Positions 1-7,820 of a stretch of DNA of 13,263 nt are shown piece by piece; positions within the stretch are counted from its first letter, which is position 1, and each line of letters begins with the position of its first letter. Origin of the DNA: an archaeon. GTDB taxonomy: Archaea; Thermoproteota; Nitrososphaeria; Nitrososphaerales; CADDZS01. The notes under the pieces were generated by a model. It was not told the DNA's origin. It saw only the letters and a list, made by a program, of their open reading frames with translations, and made no database searches. The DNA lies in assembly GCA_021806865.1 (NCBI GenBank), contig JAKAPU010000060.1, positions 1 through 13,263 of the forward strand, read 5' to 3'. Both the position numbers and the translations under genes were made by a program.

Positions 1-1
1 A

Positions 2-2542
2 GTCTTAAAACCCGAAAAGAACCTATATCACCTTGCACACGAAGAGGTAATCAGAACGGCGAATATCACACAACAAGACCATTGGGTTGCGTCTCAGTGT
101 TACATGTGCATTCACGGATGTGGAATAAGGGCGCATGTCGTAAACGGTGTTGTTGTCAAAATAGAAGGTAATCCTGATGATCCTGATAATTTGGGAAAAC
201 TGTGTGCAAAAGGTAACGCCGGCATAATGAAACTTTATGATCCCACCCGTTTCAAGGGACCACTCATTAGAACAAGCAAAAAGAGGGGTCCTACAGTAGA
301 TCCTGAATGGAAGCAGGTTTCTTGGAAGGAGGCTTTCGGAGTTGTTGAGGAAAGGTTTAGAGCACTAAGGAAACAAGATCCGAGAAAACTCGTCACTGCA
401 ATCGCTGACTTTCAGAGGATGTGGGCTTGGGGATGGCCTATGTCATTTGGCACAATGAACTACTTCACCGCCCATGGGACGTACTGTGGTTCAGCATACC
501 ATCCAGTAAACGCGATGACTGATGGCTCATTCGCCACTTTCCCGGATCTCAATTATTGCAACTATCTCATAATGGTGGGGGCGTCAGACGGTTATGAAGC
601 ACATCTCCATCTATCTGGTTCTGCTAAGAGAATGGCTGACGCAAGGAGGAGAGGTATGGAATTAGTTGTGGTCGATCCAAGACTCAGCGTAGCCGCGGCA
701 AAGGCAGATCTCTGGGTGCCGATAAGACCTGCAACAGACGGCGCATTCGCTTTAGGCATGATGTACGTGCTACTATTCGAGCTCAACAGATTTGATGTTG
801 ACTACATTAAGCGCTATACTAATGGGCCGTGTCTCGTAGGTCGCGACGGGCTTTTCTTCCGTGATCCTTCTTCGAAAAAGCCATTTGTTTGGGATCCTGT
901 TGATCAAAGGCCCAAAGTTTACGACGATCCATCCATAAAGGGTTACGCGCTTGAGGGAGAATACGACGGCTACAGGCCAGCGTTTCAATACCTCAAGGAT
1001 GAGATAAAGCAATGGACACCGGAGAAGGTGTCAGAGATCACAACTATTCCTGCCAGACTCATCCGCTCATTATCAAAACGCTATGTCGAAGAAGCGAAGA
1101 TTGGCAGTACCATTGAAATCGGCGGTAAGACCTACCCACTAAGACCAGCTTGCCTTCAATACTACAGGGGTGCGCAGTCGCACAAGCACGGCGTACTTGA
1201 CAACATGTCACTCAAACTCGTCAACACACTAATCGGGAATATTGACGCGCCGGGAGGGCATTTGGGTGTCTCCGTCTTTGGAAATCTTGCAATATGGCCT
1301 GGAGAAGATGGAATGCATCACGCGATGCCTATAAATCCGATAGAAAAATGGTCCTTCGAGCCTAGGTTCCCACCAGACACAACCAATCTCATAGAGTTGA
1401 CACCCGTTGGTCAAGGTCACTTTGGTGGCGGTCATCTGAGCGCGCATACTGTGTTGGAGCCTCAAAAGTACTGGCTAAACTACGAGCCAGATTCTCTGTT
1501 CATTCTTCACTGCAACGCGCCTTACAACATGCCCGAAACCAAGACTGTCATGCAGGCAATGGACAAATTCAAGTTCGTGGTAGCAGTAGACGTCTACCCC
1601 AGCGAATCTTCCGACTGGGCTGATGTGATTCTTCCTGACCATACTTATCTTGAATCTTGGAGCATTTGTGAAAGCGAAGCACCCTTTGTTATAGGCCCAG
1701 GACTGAGGCAGCCGGTAGTTCCACCACTATATGATACGAGGGATGCAACGGATATTCTCTCAGAACTTGCCGAGCGATTGGAGTTCTTGGACAGGTGGAA
1801 CGATGTACTGAATCACTTCTTCGAATTGTACAAAAAACCAGAATACTTGCTCGACCCCTATAAACGTCACAGTATTGAAGAGATTCTGGATCACTATTTC
1901 AAAGCAAACTTCGGAGAAGAATGGTCCCTTGAAAAGGTGGCAGAGAAAGGTCACATGGTCAGGCTTCGAACTCCTGAGGAGTTGTACATGCCCTATAACA
2001 ATATGCGAATTCCTGTATACTATGAGTTTATGCAGAAGGTGAAATATAAAATGGATGATTTCATTTCTGATCACAAATTACCACTTGACATCTCAGATTA
2101 TCTTCCGGTACCAACTTGGAAGCCAAGCCCAATACACAATGATGCTGATCATGACCTTTATGCTGTCAATTACAAGAGCGCGTTACACGCTTTCAGCGAT
2201 TCAACTGTCAACCCATGGCTGCAAGAAGTCATGATGCGACACAGTGAGGTTCCCTACGTTCTAATCAATTCAGAGACAGCAAAAAGCCACAGTATCCGCG
2301 ATCTACAAAGAGTTAAGATAAGTTCCAAATTCGGAGAAGCAACCGCTGTGGCAAAGATAACTGAAGGGGTGCACCCCGAAGTCATTGCGATGACAAACAT
2401 GGGGCATTGGTGCAGGCATATCTTTGGACCCAAAGCAGGAGGCGTGAACTACAATAGATTTCTATCGGCCGGTCTGGATTATACCGACCTTGCAAGTGGT
2501 GTCTTTGAGACTGTCGCAAAAGTGAAGGTCGAAAGTGCATGA
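2..2542 (+). CDS. Molybdopterin (bis-MGD) oxidoreductase catalytic subunit, CISM/DMSO reductase superfamily, 5' end outside window
   Basis: This is the catalytic subunit of a complex iron-sulfur molybdoenzyme. The frame is open from base 2 and the first ATG is at 104, but that ATG cannot be the true start. The N-terminal 4Fe-4S motif already begins at Cys codon 98-100, followed by Cys codons 107-109 and 119-121 (CxxCxxxC), with the fourth Cys at 203-205. A start and any Tat signal therefore lie upstream. Cys codon 485-487, in HGTYCGSAYH, is in the place expected for the Mo ligand, as in thiosulfate/polysulfide-reductase-like and acetylene-hydratase-like members. The pterin-binding stretches VVVDPR and NTLIGNIDAPGG and the C-terminal dinucleotide-binding domain (ending around GGVNYNRF) are all visible. 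The sequence has a PadB-like flavour (phenylacetyl-CoA oxidoreductase type), but this is a weak impression. The stop overlaps the next gene by 4 bp, and a ferredoxin subunit follows two genes on. Family membership is firm; the substrate is unknown. Confidence 0.93.
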   Translation, partial: VLKPEKNLYHLAHEEVIRTANITQQDHWVASQCYMCIHGCGIRAHVVNGVVVKIEGNPDDPDNLGKLCAKGNAGIMKLYDPTRFKGPLIRTSKKRGPTVDPEWKQVSWKEAFGVVEERFRALRKQDPRKLVTAIADFQRMWAWGWPMSFGTMNYFTAHGTYCGSAYHPVNAMTDGSFATFPDLNYCNYLIMVGASDGYEAHLHLSGSAKRMADARRRGMELVVVDPRLSVAAAKADLWVPIRPATDGAFALGMMYVLLFELNRFDVDYIKRYTNGPCLVGRDGLFFRDPSSKKPFVWDPVDQRPKVYDDPSIKGYALEGEYDGYRPAFQYLKDEIKQWTPEKVSEITTIPARLIRSLSKRYVEEAKIGSTIEIGGKTYPLRPACLQYYRGAQSHKHGVLDNMSLKLVNTLIGNIDAPGGHLGVSVFGNLAIWPGEDGMHHAMPINPIEKWSFEPRFPPDTTNLIELTPVGQGHFGGGHLSAHTVLEPQKYWLNYEPDSLFILHCNAPYNMPETKTVMQAMDKFKFVVAVDVYPSESSDWADVILPDHTYLESWSICESEAPFVIGPGLRQPVVPPLYDTRDATDILSELAERLEFLDRWNDVLNHFFELYKKPEYLLDPYKRHSIEEILDHYFKANFGEEWSLEKVAEKGHMVRLRTPEELYMPYNNMRIPVYYEFMQKVKYKMDDFISDHKLPLDISDYLPVPTWKPSPIHNDADHDLYAVNYKSALHAFSDSTVNPWLQEVMMRHSEVPYVLINSETAKSHSIRDLQRVKISSKFGEATAVAKITEGVHPEVIAMTNMGHWCRHIFGPKAGGVNYNRFLSAGLDYTDLASGVFETVAKVKVESA

Positions 2543-2880
2543 GATTGAGCTTACGACAGAAAACGAAGGAAAAGCAGAGTACTCGCGTGGTCGTTACTCT
2601 TGCGAGCAGCGAGGCACGTAATGCTTTCAAATTCTTCAGAAAAGAATTGGACATACAGAGCAACAATCCAACAATAAGAGAGGTTCTTCAGGAGACAAGG
2701 ACGAAAGATGGAAAGAAATCTCTTGCTGATGTCTTGATAGAACAGGGTTCTGTGAAGGGTAAATTCGGTGTTTTTGTAGATGGAACAAACATCGAATGCC
2801 TGAACAGTCTGAATACGACTATCGACAATAGAAAGAACGTTGTCGTGGTGGAAATACTCTCGAGAATTGCAGGAGGCTAA
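2539..2880 (+). CDS. MoaD/ThiS-family ubiquitin-like sulfur carrier (possible SAMP-type modifier)
   Basis: This 113-residue protein has a beta-grasp (ubiquitin-like) C-terminal half. The pattern VFVDGTNIE...LNTTIDNRKNVVVVEILSRIAGG matches the MoaD signature of 'V.VNG...l.t.l.dgD.V.ilp.vaGG', and the protein ends exactly in Gly112-Gly113. In MoaD the terminal Gly-Gly is adenylated by MoeB and thiocarboxylated to donate sulfur to molybdopterin; archaeal SAMPs use the same end for protein conjugation. It is longer than usual MoaD (about 80-90 residues) because of a basic N-terminal stretch (residues 1-15) and a longer middle region. The ATG overlaps the TGA of the Mo subunit gene (ATGA), so translation is probably coupled. 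A role in cofactor supply or quality control for this molybdoenzyme is inferred from position. I have not matched it to a named gene. Confidence 0.8.
   Translation: MRLSLRQKTKEKQSTRVVVTLASSEARNAFKFFRKELDIQSNNPTIREVLQETRTKDGKKSLADVLIEQGSVKGKFGVFVDGTNIECLNSLNTTIDNRKNVVVVEILSRIAGG
2871..2876 (+). promoter_or_regulatory. Strong Shine-Dalgarno for the ferredoxin subunit gene
   Basis: AGGAGG lies 7 bases before the ATG at 2884. It overlaps the GGA-GGC codons that encode the terminal Gly-Gly of the MoaD-like protein. It fixes the start of the ferredoxin gene and contrasts with the monocistronic genes of the window, which lack such a site. Confidence 0.8.
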
Positions 2881-2883
2881 ACA

Positions 2884-3573
2884 ATGACAAGACTTGGGAT
2901 GATCATAGACACAGCCTACTGCATCGGTTGCAATGCTTGCACCGAATCCTGCAAGCAAGAACAAGGCACTCCTCCAGATGTTATGTTTGCCCGAGTCAAC
3001 ATGAAAGAATCGGGCAAGTACCCCAATGTGAAGAAACAATTTCTTCCACTACTTTGCATGCATTGCGAAAAACCTGCATGTATGGAAGCATGTCCGAGTC
3101 ACGCGATAAGCAAAACACCCGAAGGTATCGTGATCGTAAACGAAGACAAGTGTTGTGGGGCTCAAGCATGCGTGTCAGCATGTCCGTACGGTGCAATCTA
3201 CTATCCAACTGAGCTAAAAACGTACTTCCAGGACCATGTAACACCCTACGAGAATTATCATATTAGAAAGAGAATCAACTTTCCAGTGGCACTGAAATGT
3301 AACTTGTGCCAACACAGACTAAAGGAAGGAAAGGAACCAGCTTGTGTTGTCTCGTGTCCGACCGAATGCCGTATATTCGGTGATTGGGACGACCCGAAGA
3401 GCAGGCTGTACGTCTATTTAGAAAATAGATTGGACAAAGAGAAACCGTTTGCGCTGCGGGCAGAAGCAGGAACTAAACCCAAGGTTCTTTACTTGTCAGA
3501 CAAGAGATCATCGAAAGAGCGGGTAGACGAATCTCTCAGAGTTCCCAATCTTGTAGAAAGTACAAAGAAGTAA
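2884..3573 (+). CDS. Four-cluster ferredoxin-like electron transfer subunit of the molybdoenzyme (DmsB/PsrB/NrfC type)
   Basis: This 229-residue iron-sulfur protein passes electrons between the molybdenum subunit and a partner. Four cysteine groups are visible: C13-x2-C16-x2-C19-x3-C23, C58-x2-C61-x4-C66-x3-C70, a third group C90...C96-x3-C100, and C139-x2-C142-x11-C154-x3-C158. This is the layout of the DmsB/PsrB/NarH family. In the third group the position expected to be the second ligand is Ala93 (KCCGAQACVSACP). That is the group in which NarH has Trp and holds a [3Fe-4S] cluster, so one cluster here may be [3Fe-4S], unless the extra Cys91 substitutes. There is no N-terminal signal peptide; such subunits are usually co-exported with the Tat-bearing partner. 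It is the third gene of the operon, with a strong ribosome binding site. No membrane-anchor gene follows directly. Confidence 0.93.
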   Translation: MTRLGMIIDTAYCIGCNACTESCKQEQGTPPDVMFARVNMKESGKYPNVKKQFLPLLCMHCEKPACMEACPSHAISKTPEGIVIVNEDKCCGAQACVSACPYGAIYYPTELKTYFQDHVTPYENYHIRKRINFPVALKCNLCQHRLKEGKEPACVVSCPTECRIFGDWDDPKSRLYVYLENRLDKEKPFALRAEAGTKPKVLYLSDKRSSKERVDESLRVPNLVESTKK

Positions 3574-3679
3574 GTTCTAAGATTTCGAAGCGCTAGATTG
3601 CTTTCTCCAAATTGGAATCGGCTCACGAAACAGATTTCGCTGAAACAGCTTTCATTCTGAAATACGAAAGTACAAACAA

Positions 3680-3687
3680 TTAATAGA
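3680..3687 (+). promoter_or_regulatory. TATA-like box for the UbiD-family gene
   Basis: TTAATAGA is centred about 35 bases before the GTG at 3718. This spacing suits an archaeal promoter giving a leader of only a few bases. The same octamer occurs ahead of the XDH-like gene at 5370. Experimental transcription start sites are not available. Confidence 0.45.
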
Positions 3688-3717
3688 AGCAATCTTTGAT
3701 GACTTCGTAGTGCTTCT

Positions 3718-5247
3718 GTGACTTTGGTATCAAGTGCACGTGAATTTCTCAAACTGCTTGAAGAAAAGCAAGAACTAGTCAGAATAAAAAAGGAAGTTGA
3801 CGCTCGAAATTTCGAGCTTCCTGCCGTTATTAGGAAGGTGGAAGAGGACCTAGGTAAGGCTATACTTTTCGAAAATGTGAAGAACTTTCCTGGAGTTAGC
3901 TTAATGTCTAATGTCTACGGCTCAATGTATCGAATTGCTCTGGGCCTCGGCCTAGAACCTTCGCCTAGCGAGGTCAAGACTCTCAGTAAGTTGAGTCGCA
4001 GTGGTCCTGGAGGAATGGCTGGCTGCACTAGAAGGAGCTATTTGATGAGCGAAACAGAAAGAGCAAGTGCTATCAAAGTTCATGACGCAATCTTTGAAGC
4101 AGAAAGAAATAGAGAAAAATATCCAATTAACGAAGTCAAATCTTCTCCGCTTAAGGACGTCGTAATAAAATCCGATATCAATATTTCAAAAACGCTTCCG
4201 ATAGTCTGGCACTGCATGGAAGACAGAGGCCCTTTTATCACTCCGGGAGTATGGGTGAGCAAGGATCCTGACACAGGCCAGTATGGAATGGGAATCTTCA
4301 GGGGCCAGGTAACTCCTGAAACTTACGGACCAAGTAGAACTGGAGCTCTGTTCAGTGCACATAGTGACACGCTAAAGCGCTTGCTTAGGTATGAAGAGAA
4401 AGGTGAAGACATGCCCATAGCGATATGCTTCGGTGCTCAACCTGCAATTCAGCTCGCAGCCGTCTACGCCGCAATGACAGGAGTCGATGAATTCAAAGTC
4501 GCCGGAGCTCTAAATGGAAAAGGAATCGAAATGGTGGATTGCGATGCAATAGACCTCAAAGTACCAGCAAGCTCTGAAATAGTCTTGGAAGGGAAGATGC
4601 TTGCAAACAAGAGACAAGAAGAAGGACCAATGGCTGAATTTACAGATTACTGCAGAGAAGAAAGAGCTCCCAAGCCAATATTTGAGTGCACTGCGATAAC
4701 TCACAGGCGTAATCCAATTTATCATACTTTGATGTCGGGGATGTCCGACGAACATAGAACACTCTCAATAGTAGTTGGATGGGGATGGGAAGGGAGGGTA
4801 TTGCAAAAACTGAAACAAGAATTCCCAACCGTAAAGGATGTTGCTTTCAACGCGGGAAGCGACCTTTTCCACCTTGTTGTTTCTATGGAAAAGAAACGCG
4901 AAGGCGACGATCTTCGGCTGCTCTATTATACGATGGGGCTGGATATTTCGGTGTTCGCCAAATACGTGACCATAGTTGACGAGGACATCGATGTCCATAA
5001 TGCCGATCAAGTGGAGTGGGCCAGATGCATGAGGGCAGGTGATGAGGACGACTTTATCAAATTCTTGCCCTTGCGAACGCATAATCTAGACCCGATGGGC
5101 GTGATGGCCGGTCCTCCAGCCCATCAAAGGCTAGTCACAAGTAAGTTAGGAATACTTGCCACGCAAAAGGTCGGCGACAAGTACCGGAGACCAGGCCCTC
5201 CAGATGATGTCCTGAATAGGGTAAGGCTAGAAGATTATTTGGGATAG
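3718..5247 (+). CDS. UbiD-family decarboxylase/carboxylase (prenylated-FMN dependent)
   Basis: At 509 residues this is full length for the UbiD family, which reversibly decarboxylates aromatic, heteroaromatic or alpha,beta-unsaturated acids with prenyl-FMN made by a UbiX protein. No ubiX is in the window. Family marks in order are residues 64-78 (SNVYGSMYRIALGLG), 168-200 (RGPFITPG, KDPDTG, GIFRGQ) and EGPMAEF. By alignment to characterised UbiD/Fdc proteins, Arg195, Glu302 and Glu307 correspond to the catalytic Arg-Glu-Glu set (two Glu five residues apart), and all are present. Gly190 occupies the place where an Asn metal ligand is usual. The start is GTG, 35 bases after a TATA-like box, with no Shine-Dalgarno. 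It stands alone rather than with a second small subunit. A role in decarboxylating an imported or processed acid is inferred from the neighbours. Confidence 0.93.
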   Translation: MTLVSSAREFLKLLEEKQELVRIKKEVDARNFELPAVIRKVEEDLGKAILFENVKNFPGVSLMSNVYGSMYRIALGLGLEPSPSEVKTLSKLSRSGPGGMAGCTRRSYLMSETERASAIKVHDAIFEAERNREKYPINEVKSSPLKDVVIKSDINISKTLPIVWHCMEDRGPFITPGVWVSKDPDTGQYGMGIFRGQVTPETYGPSRTGALFSAHSDTLKRLLRYEEKGEDMPIAICFGAQPAIQLAAVYAAMTGVDEFKVAGALNGKGIEMVDCDAIDLKVPASSEIVLEGKMLANKRQEEGPMAEFTDYCREERAPKPIFECTAITHRRNPIYHTLMSGMSDEHRTLSIVVGWGWEGRVLQKLKQEFPTVKDVAFNAGSDLFHLVVSMEKKREGDDLRLLYYTMGLDISVFAKYVTIVDEDIDVHNADQVEWARCMRAGDEDDFIKFLPLRTHNLDPMGVMAGPPAHQRLVTSKLGILATQKVGDKYRRPGPPDDVLNRVRLEDYLG

Positions 5248-5259
5248 CCATCTAGCCTT
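5223..5259 (+). repeat. 8-bp inverted repeat spanning the UbiD-family stop codon
   Basis: AAGGCTAG (5223-5230) and CTAGCCTT (5252-5259) are perfect inverted copies around a 21-base spacer that contains the TAG stop at 5245-5247. As RNA this gives a stem-loop at the end of the message. Confidence 0.6.
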
Positions 5260-5266
5260 GACCTGT

Positions 5267-5331
5267 ATCACTCAGCGAAGATTGTCGCAACATTGATCCC
5301 TCGATGGTTGCAAAAGGTTGTTCTGAGTGAT
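5267..5331 (+). other. Long two-tier stem-loop downstream of the UbiD-family gene
   Basis: ATCACTCAG (5267-5275) pairs perfectly with CTGAGTGAT (5323-5331). Nested inside, GCAAC (5287-5291) pairs with GTTGC (5307-5311). At the tip ATTGA (5292-5296) pairs with TCGAT (5301-5305) across one G-T wobble, around a TCCC loop with a bulged G at 5306. A symmetric 11 x 11 internal loop separates the tiers. It could be a 3' UTR element, a small RNA, or a dyad operator for the next gene. No known RNA family is recognised. Confidence 0.5.
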
Positions 5332-5335
5332 CAGC

Positions 5336-5358
5336 AGCGTCTTTGACGCTTTTCTTTT
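5336..5358 (+). terminator. Hairpin plus T-tract terminator-like element
   Basis: AGCGTC (5336-5341), a TTT loop and GACGCT (5345-5350) form a 6-bp stem. T-runs at 5350-5353 and 5355-5358 follow, separated by one C. Archaeal termination relies mainly on the T-tract, which is present here. It lies just before the promoter of the XDH-like gene, so it would separate the two transcripts. Confidence 0.55.
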
Positions 5359-5369
5359 GCGCCTAAGAG

Positions 5370-5377
5370 TTAATAGA
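5370..5377 (+). promoter_or_regulatory. TATA-like box for the XDH/CoxL-like gene
   Basis: TTAATAGA is identical to the box ahead of the UbiD gene. Its centre is about 39 bases before GTG 5412 but only about 9 bases before TTG 5382. If it is the promoter, TTG 5382 lies upstream of the transcription start and cannot be used. Confidence 0.45.
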
Positions 5378-5411
5378 TGACTTGAACAGTTTCCAAGTCG
5401 GTCGATTCTTT

Positions 5412-7796
5412 GTGAGCACAAATATTGTCGGAAGCTCTCTCGCGCCGAGCGAGGATGTTCGTGCGGTCATGGGGGTGGGAAACTATATCGATGATGTTTC
5501 GCCAAAGAATGTCTCTTACTGCGCGTTCTTGCGCAGCCCGTACGCTCACGCTAAGATAAAATCTATCGATGTTTCTGCTTTAAAGTCGAATCCCAAAATT
5601 CTTGGCGTATATTTTGCTAAGGATATTGACAGAATTGCGAGACCCATTAAAGTCGACATCCCATTTCCTGGAATCAAACCGATGTACTATCACTACCTTG
5701 CTAGCAAGAAAGTAAGGTGGGTGGGTGATGCGATAGTTGCAGTAGTGGCGACAGATCGATACAGCGCAGAAGATGCTTTAGATTCAATCAAGATCGAATA
5801 CGAACAGTTACCTGCTGTCGTTGATCCAGAAAGTGCTCTCGAACCGAGTGCTGAGGTCCTCTACGAGGAATGGGGCAGTAATCGATTCATGAATGCGAAA
5901 TTCTCCAACGGGGATGTTGCTAGTGCATTCAAAAACGCAGATTTAGTAATCGAGGAGAGGATGTTTGTTCACAGATACGCGGGCGTTCCTATGGAAACCC
6001 GTGGCTGTGTTGCTCAGTACAACCAGGGAACGCAGACGCTGACTTTCTGGAGCTCTACTCAAGCGCCGCACGTTCATAAATCTCTGCTCGCAGAAGCACT
6101 AGGTCTTTCAGAGAACAGAGTGAGAGTGATAGCTCCTGACATCGGAGGGGGGTTTGGAGTAAAGCTCAATGTATATCCTGAAGATGTGAGCGTAGCAGCA
6201 CTCTCGATACTGCTTCGCAGGCCGGTCAAGTGGATCGAGACAAGACAGGAACATTTCCTCGCGTCAGGTCACTCTAGGAGCCAGACTCATTACGTCAAAC
6301 TGGCTTTGTCGAAAGACGGCACTTTTAGAGCATTATCAGACAGAATTGTAGCAGATCTAGGGGCTCTGACATACTTCCCACACAATGTCTTCGGTACCCT
6401 TATGGTCACGTCTTCGATGCTCCCTGGACCGTACCGGATTCAAAATTATCATTTCGAAATCGATTGGGTTGTGACCAACAAAACGCCTTTCGGAGCGTAT
6501 CGAGGATTTGGACAACCAGAAGCAACTTTCGTCATGGAAAGATTAGTCGACTTGGCAGCAAAACAATTACGCCTCGATCCAGTGGAAATTCGGAGAATGA
6601 ATATGATTCGAAAGGAAGAGTTTCCATATGTGAACGCGACTGGTACGATATATGACAGCGGAAGCTATGTCGAGTGTTTGGACAAGGCTGCGGAACTAGT
6701 AGGATACCATGATTTCAAGAAATCGCGGGAGCATTCATCAGAAAGACGAAAGTACGTAGGCGTTGGGTTTGCGTGCAATACTGAAACTACTGTTCCAACC
6801 ATTTACGGGGCGACGCGGAGATGGACAGCGCATGACCCTGTGTCAGTCAAAATTCAACCTGACGGCAAAGTCACCGTTGCCACAGGCCTTGCTTCGATAG
6901 GAACTTCTATCGAGACGGCTCTTTGTCAGATTGCAGCCGAAGAGTTCGGCGTTGGGGTACAAGATGTCTCCGTAGTGCTTGGTGACACTGACTCGACTCC
7001 TTACAGCAGTGGAAACTACGGAAGTCGTAGCGCTGTGGTCTGTGGTGCTGCCCTGATGGGAGCTTCGAAAAGAATCAAAGAGAAGATGTTCAAAATAGCT
7101 TCCCACCTGCTTGAAGCAGATAATGATGATCTGACTATGGAAGATGGAAAGTTTGTTTCAAAGGCGAACAGAAACAAGAGTGTTACGTTCAAAGAAATCG
7201 CGCGGATCGCCTATGACGAAACTTTCAGATTACCGAAAGGTATGGAATCAGGACTCGAATCGACTTACTTCTACGAACCACCAAATATCCAAAATTCCCC
7301 AGACAAAGACGGAAAGATCAATGTTTCAGGAACAACTACGAATGCAACTCACGCAGCTTTGGTGGAGGTAGATCCTGAAACAGGATTGATCAAGGTACTG
7401 AAGTACGTTGTTGTCCATGATTGTGGGAGGGTGATAAATCCAATAATTGTGAATGGCCAGGTTCATGGTGGTGTCGCCCAGTCAATCGGTGGAACAATCT
7501 ATGAAGAACTACAGTACGACAAGGATGGTCAGCCACTGTCTTCAAGTTTCATAGATTATCTCTTGCCCACTTCCTTGGACGTCCCAAATGTTGACGTTGC
7601 ACATTTCGAGACACCGTCGCCTTTCATGTTGGGCGGATTCAAGGGAGCAGGCGAAGCTGGAACAATTGGTGTGCCGGCTGCGATCTCAAATGCAGTTCAA
7701 AATGCTCTGTCTTCTTTCAATATCAAGATAGTTGAAACGCCAATCGACCCAAATAGATTGTGGAAACTAATCAAGTCTCAAGTCGTTCCTTCGTAA
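5412..7796 (+). CDS. Xanthine dehydrogenase/CoxL-family molybdenum hydroxylase large subunit (AYRGFG type)
   Basis: At 794 residues this is a complete large (molybdopterin-binding) subunit of the xanthine oxidase family, which hydroxylates carbons of aldehydes, purines or N-heteroaromatics with water. The a/b-hammerhead domain includes FLRSPYAHAKI near the N-terminus. Molybdopterin-binding marks are Gln217 (STQAPH), GGGFG at 245-249 and the active-site loop AYRGFG at 362-367. The catalytic Glu is Glu748 in GAGEAGTIG. The loop lacks the Cys-containing AYxCSFR of true aerobic CO dehydrogenase (form I), so CO oxidation is unlikely. GTG 5412 is preferred because of TATA spacing; TTG 5382 (10 residues longer) is the alternative. 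No FAD or 2Fe-2S subunit genes adjoin it, which is unusual for the family. It converges with the cytochrome gene. Substrate unknown. Confidence 0.9.
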   Translation: MSTNIVGSSLAPSEDVRAVMGVGNYIDDVSPKNVSYCAFLRSPYAHAKIKSIDVSALKSNPKILGVYFAKDIDRIARPIKVDIPFPGIKPMYYHYLASKKVRWVGDAIVAVVATDRYSAEDALDSIKIEYEQLPAVVDPESALEPSAEVLYEEWGSNRFMNAKFSNGDVASAFKNADLVIEERMFVHRYAGVPMETRGCVAQYNQGTQTLTFWSSTQAPHVHKSLLAEALGLSENRVRVIAPDIGGGFGVKLNVYPEDVSVAALSILLRRPVKWIETRQEHFLASGHSRSQTHYVKLALSKDGTFRALSDRIVADLGALTYFPHNVFGTLMVTSSMLPGPYRIQNYHFEIDWVVTNKTPFGAYRGFGQPEATFVMERLVDLAAKQLRLDPVEIRRMNMIRKEEFPYVNATGTIYDSGSYVECLDKAAELVGYHDFKKSREHSSERRKYVGVGFACNTETTVPTIYGATRRWTAHDPVSVKIQPDGKVTVATGLASIGTSIETALCQIAAEEFGVGVQDVSVVLGDTDSTPYSSGNYGSRSAVVCGAALMGASKRIKEKMFKIASHLLEADNDDLTMEDGKFVSKANRNKSVTFKEIARIAYDETFRLPKGMESGLESTYFYEPPNIQNSPDKDGKINVSGTTTNATHAALVEVDPETGLIKVLKYVVVHDCGRVINPIIVNGQVHGGVAQSIGGTIYEELQYDKDGQPLSSSFIDYLLPTSLDVPNVDVAHFETPSPFMLGGFKGAGEAGTIGVPAAISNAVQNALSSFNIKIVETPIDPNRLWKLIKSQVVPS

Positions 7797-7803
7797 CGCG
7801 GTC

Positions 7804-7818
7804 TGTTCTTCTAGAACA
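7804..7818. terminator. Short palindrome between convergent genes
   Basis: TGTTCT-TCT-AGAACA is a perfect 6-bp dyad in the 24-base gap between the stops of the XDH-like gene and the convergent cytochrome gene. It could serve both strands, although no long T-run follows on either side. Confidence 0.35.
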
Positions 7819-7820
7819 AA

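Noticed and set aside
104..106. ATG 104 as the start of the molybdenum subunit
   Set aside because: The open frame continues to the window edge and the first cluster Cys lies at 98-100, so the gene must begin upstream.
3698..5383. GATGACTT shared near the ubiD and XDH-like promoters (3698-3705 and 5376-5383) as a common operator
   Set aside because: An 8-base match at different positions relative to the TATA box is easily chance in 13 kb.
5412..7796. Annotation as aerobic CO dehydrogenase CoxL (form I)
   Set aside because: The active-site loop is AYRGFG and lacks the Cys of AYxCSFR.
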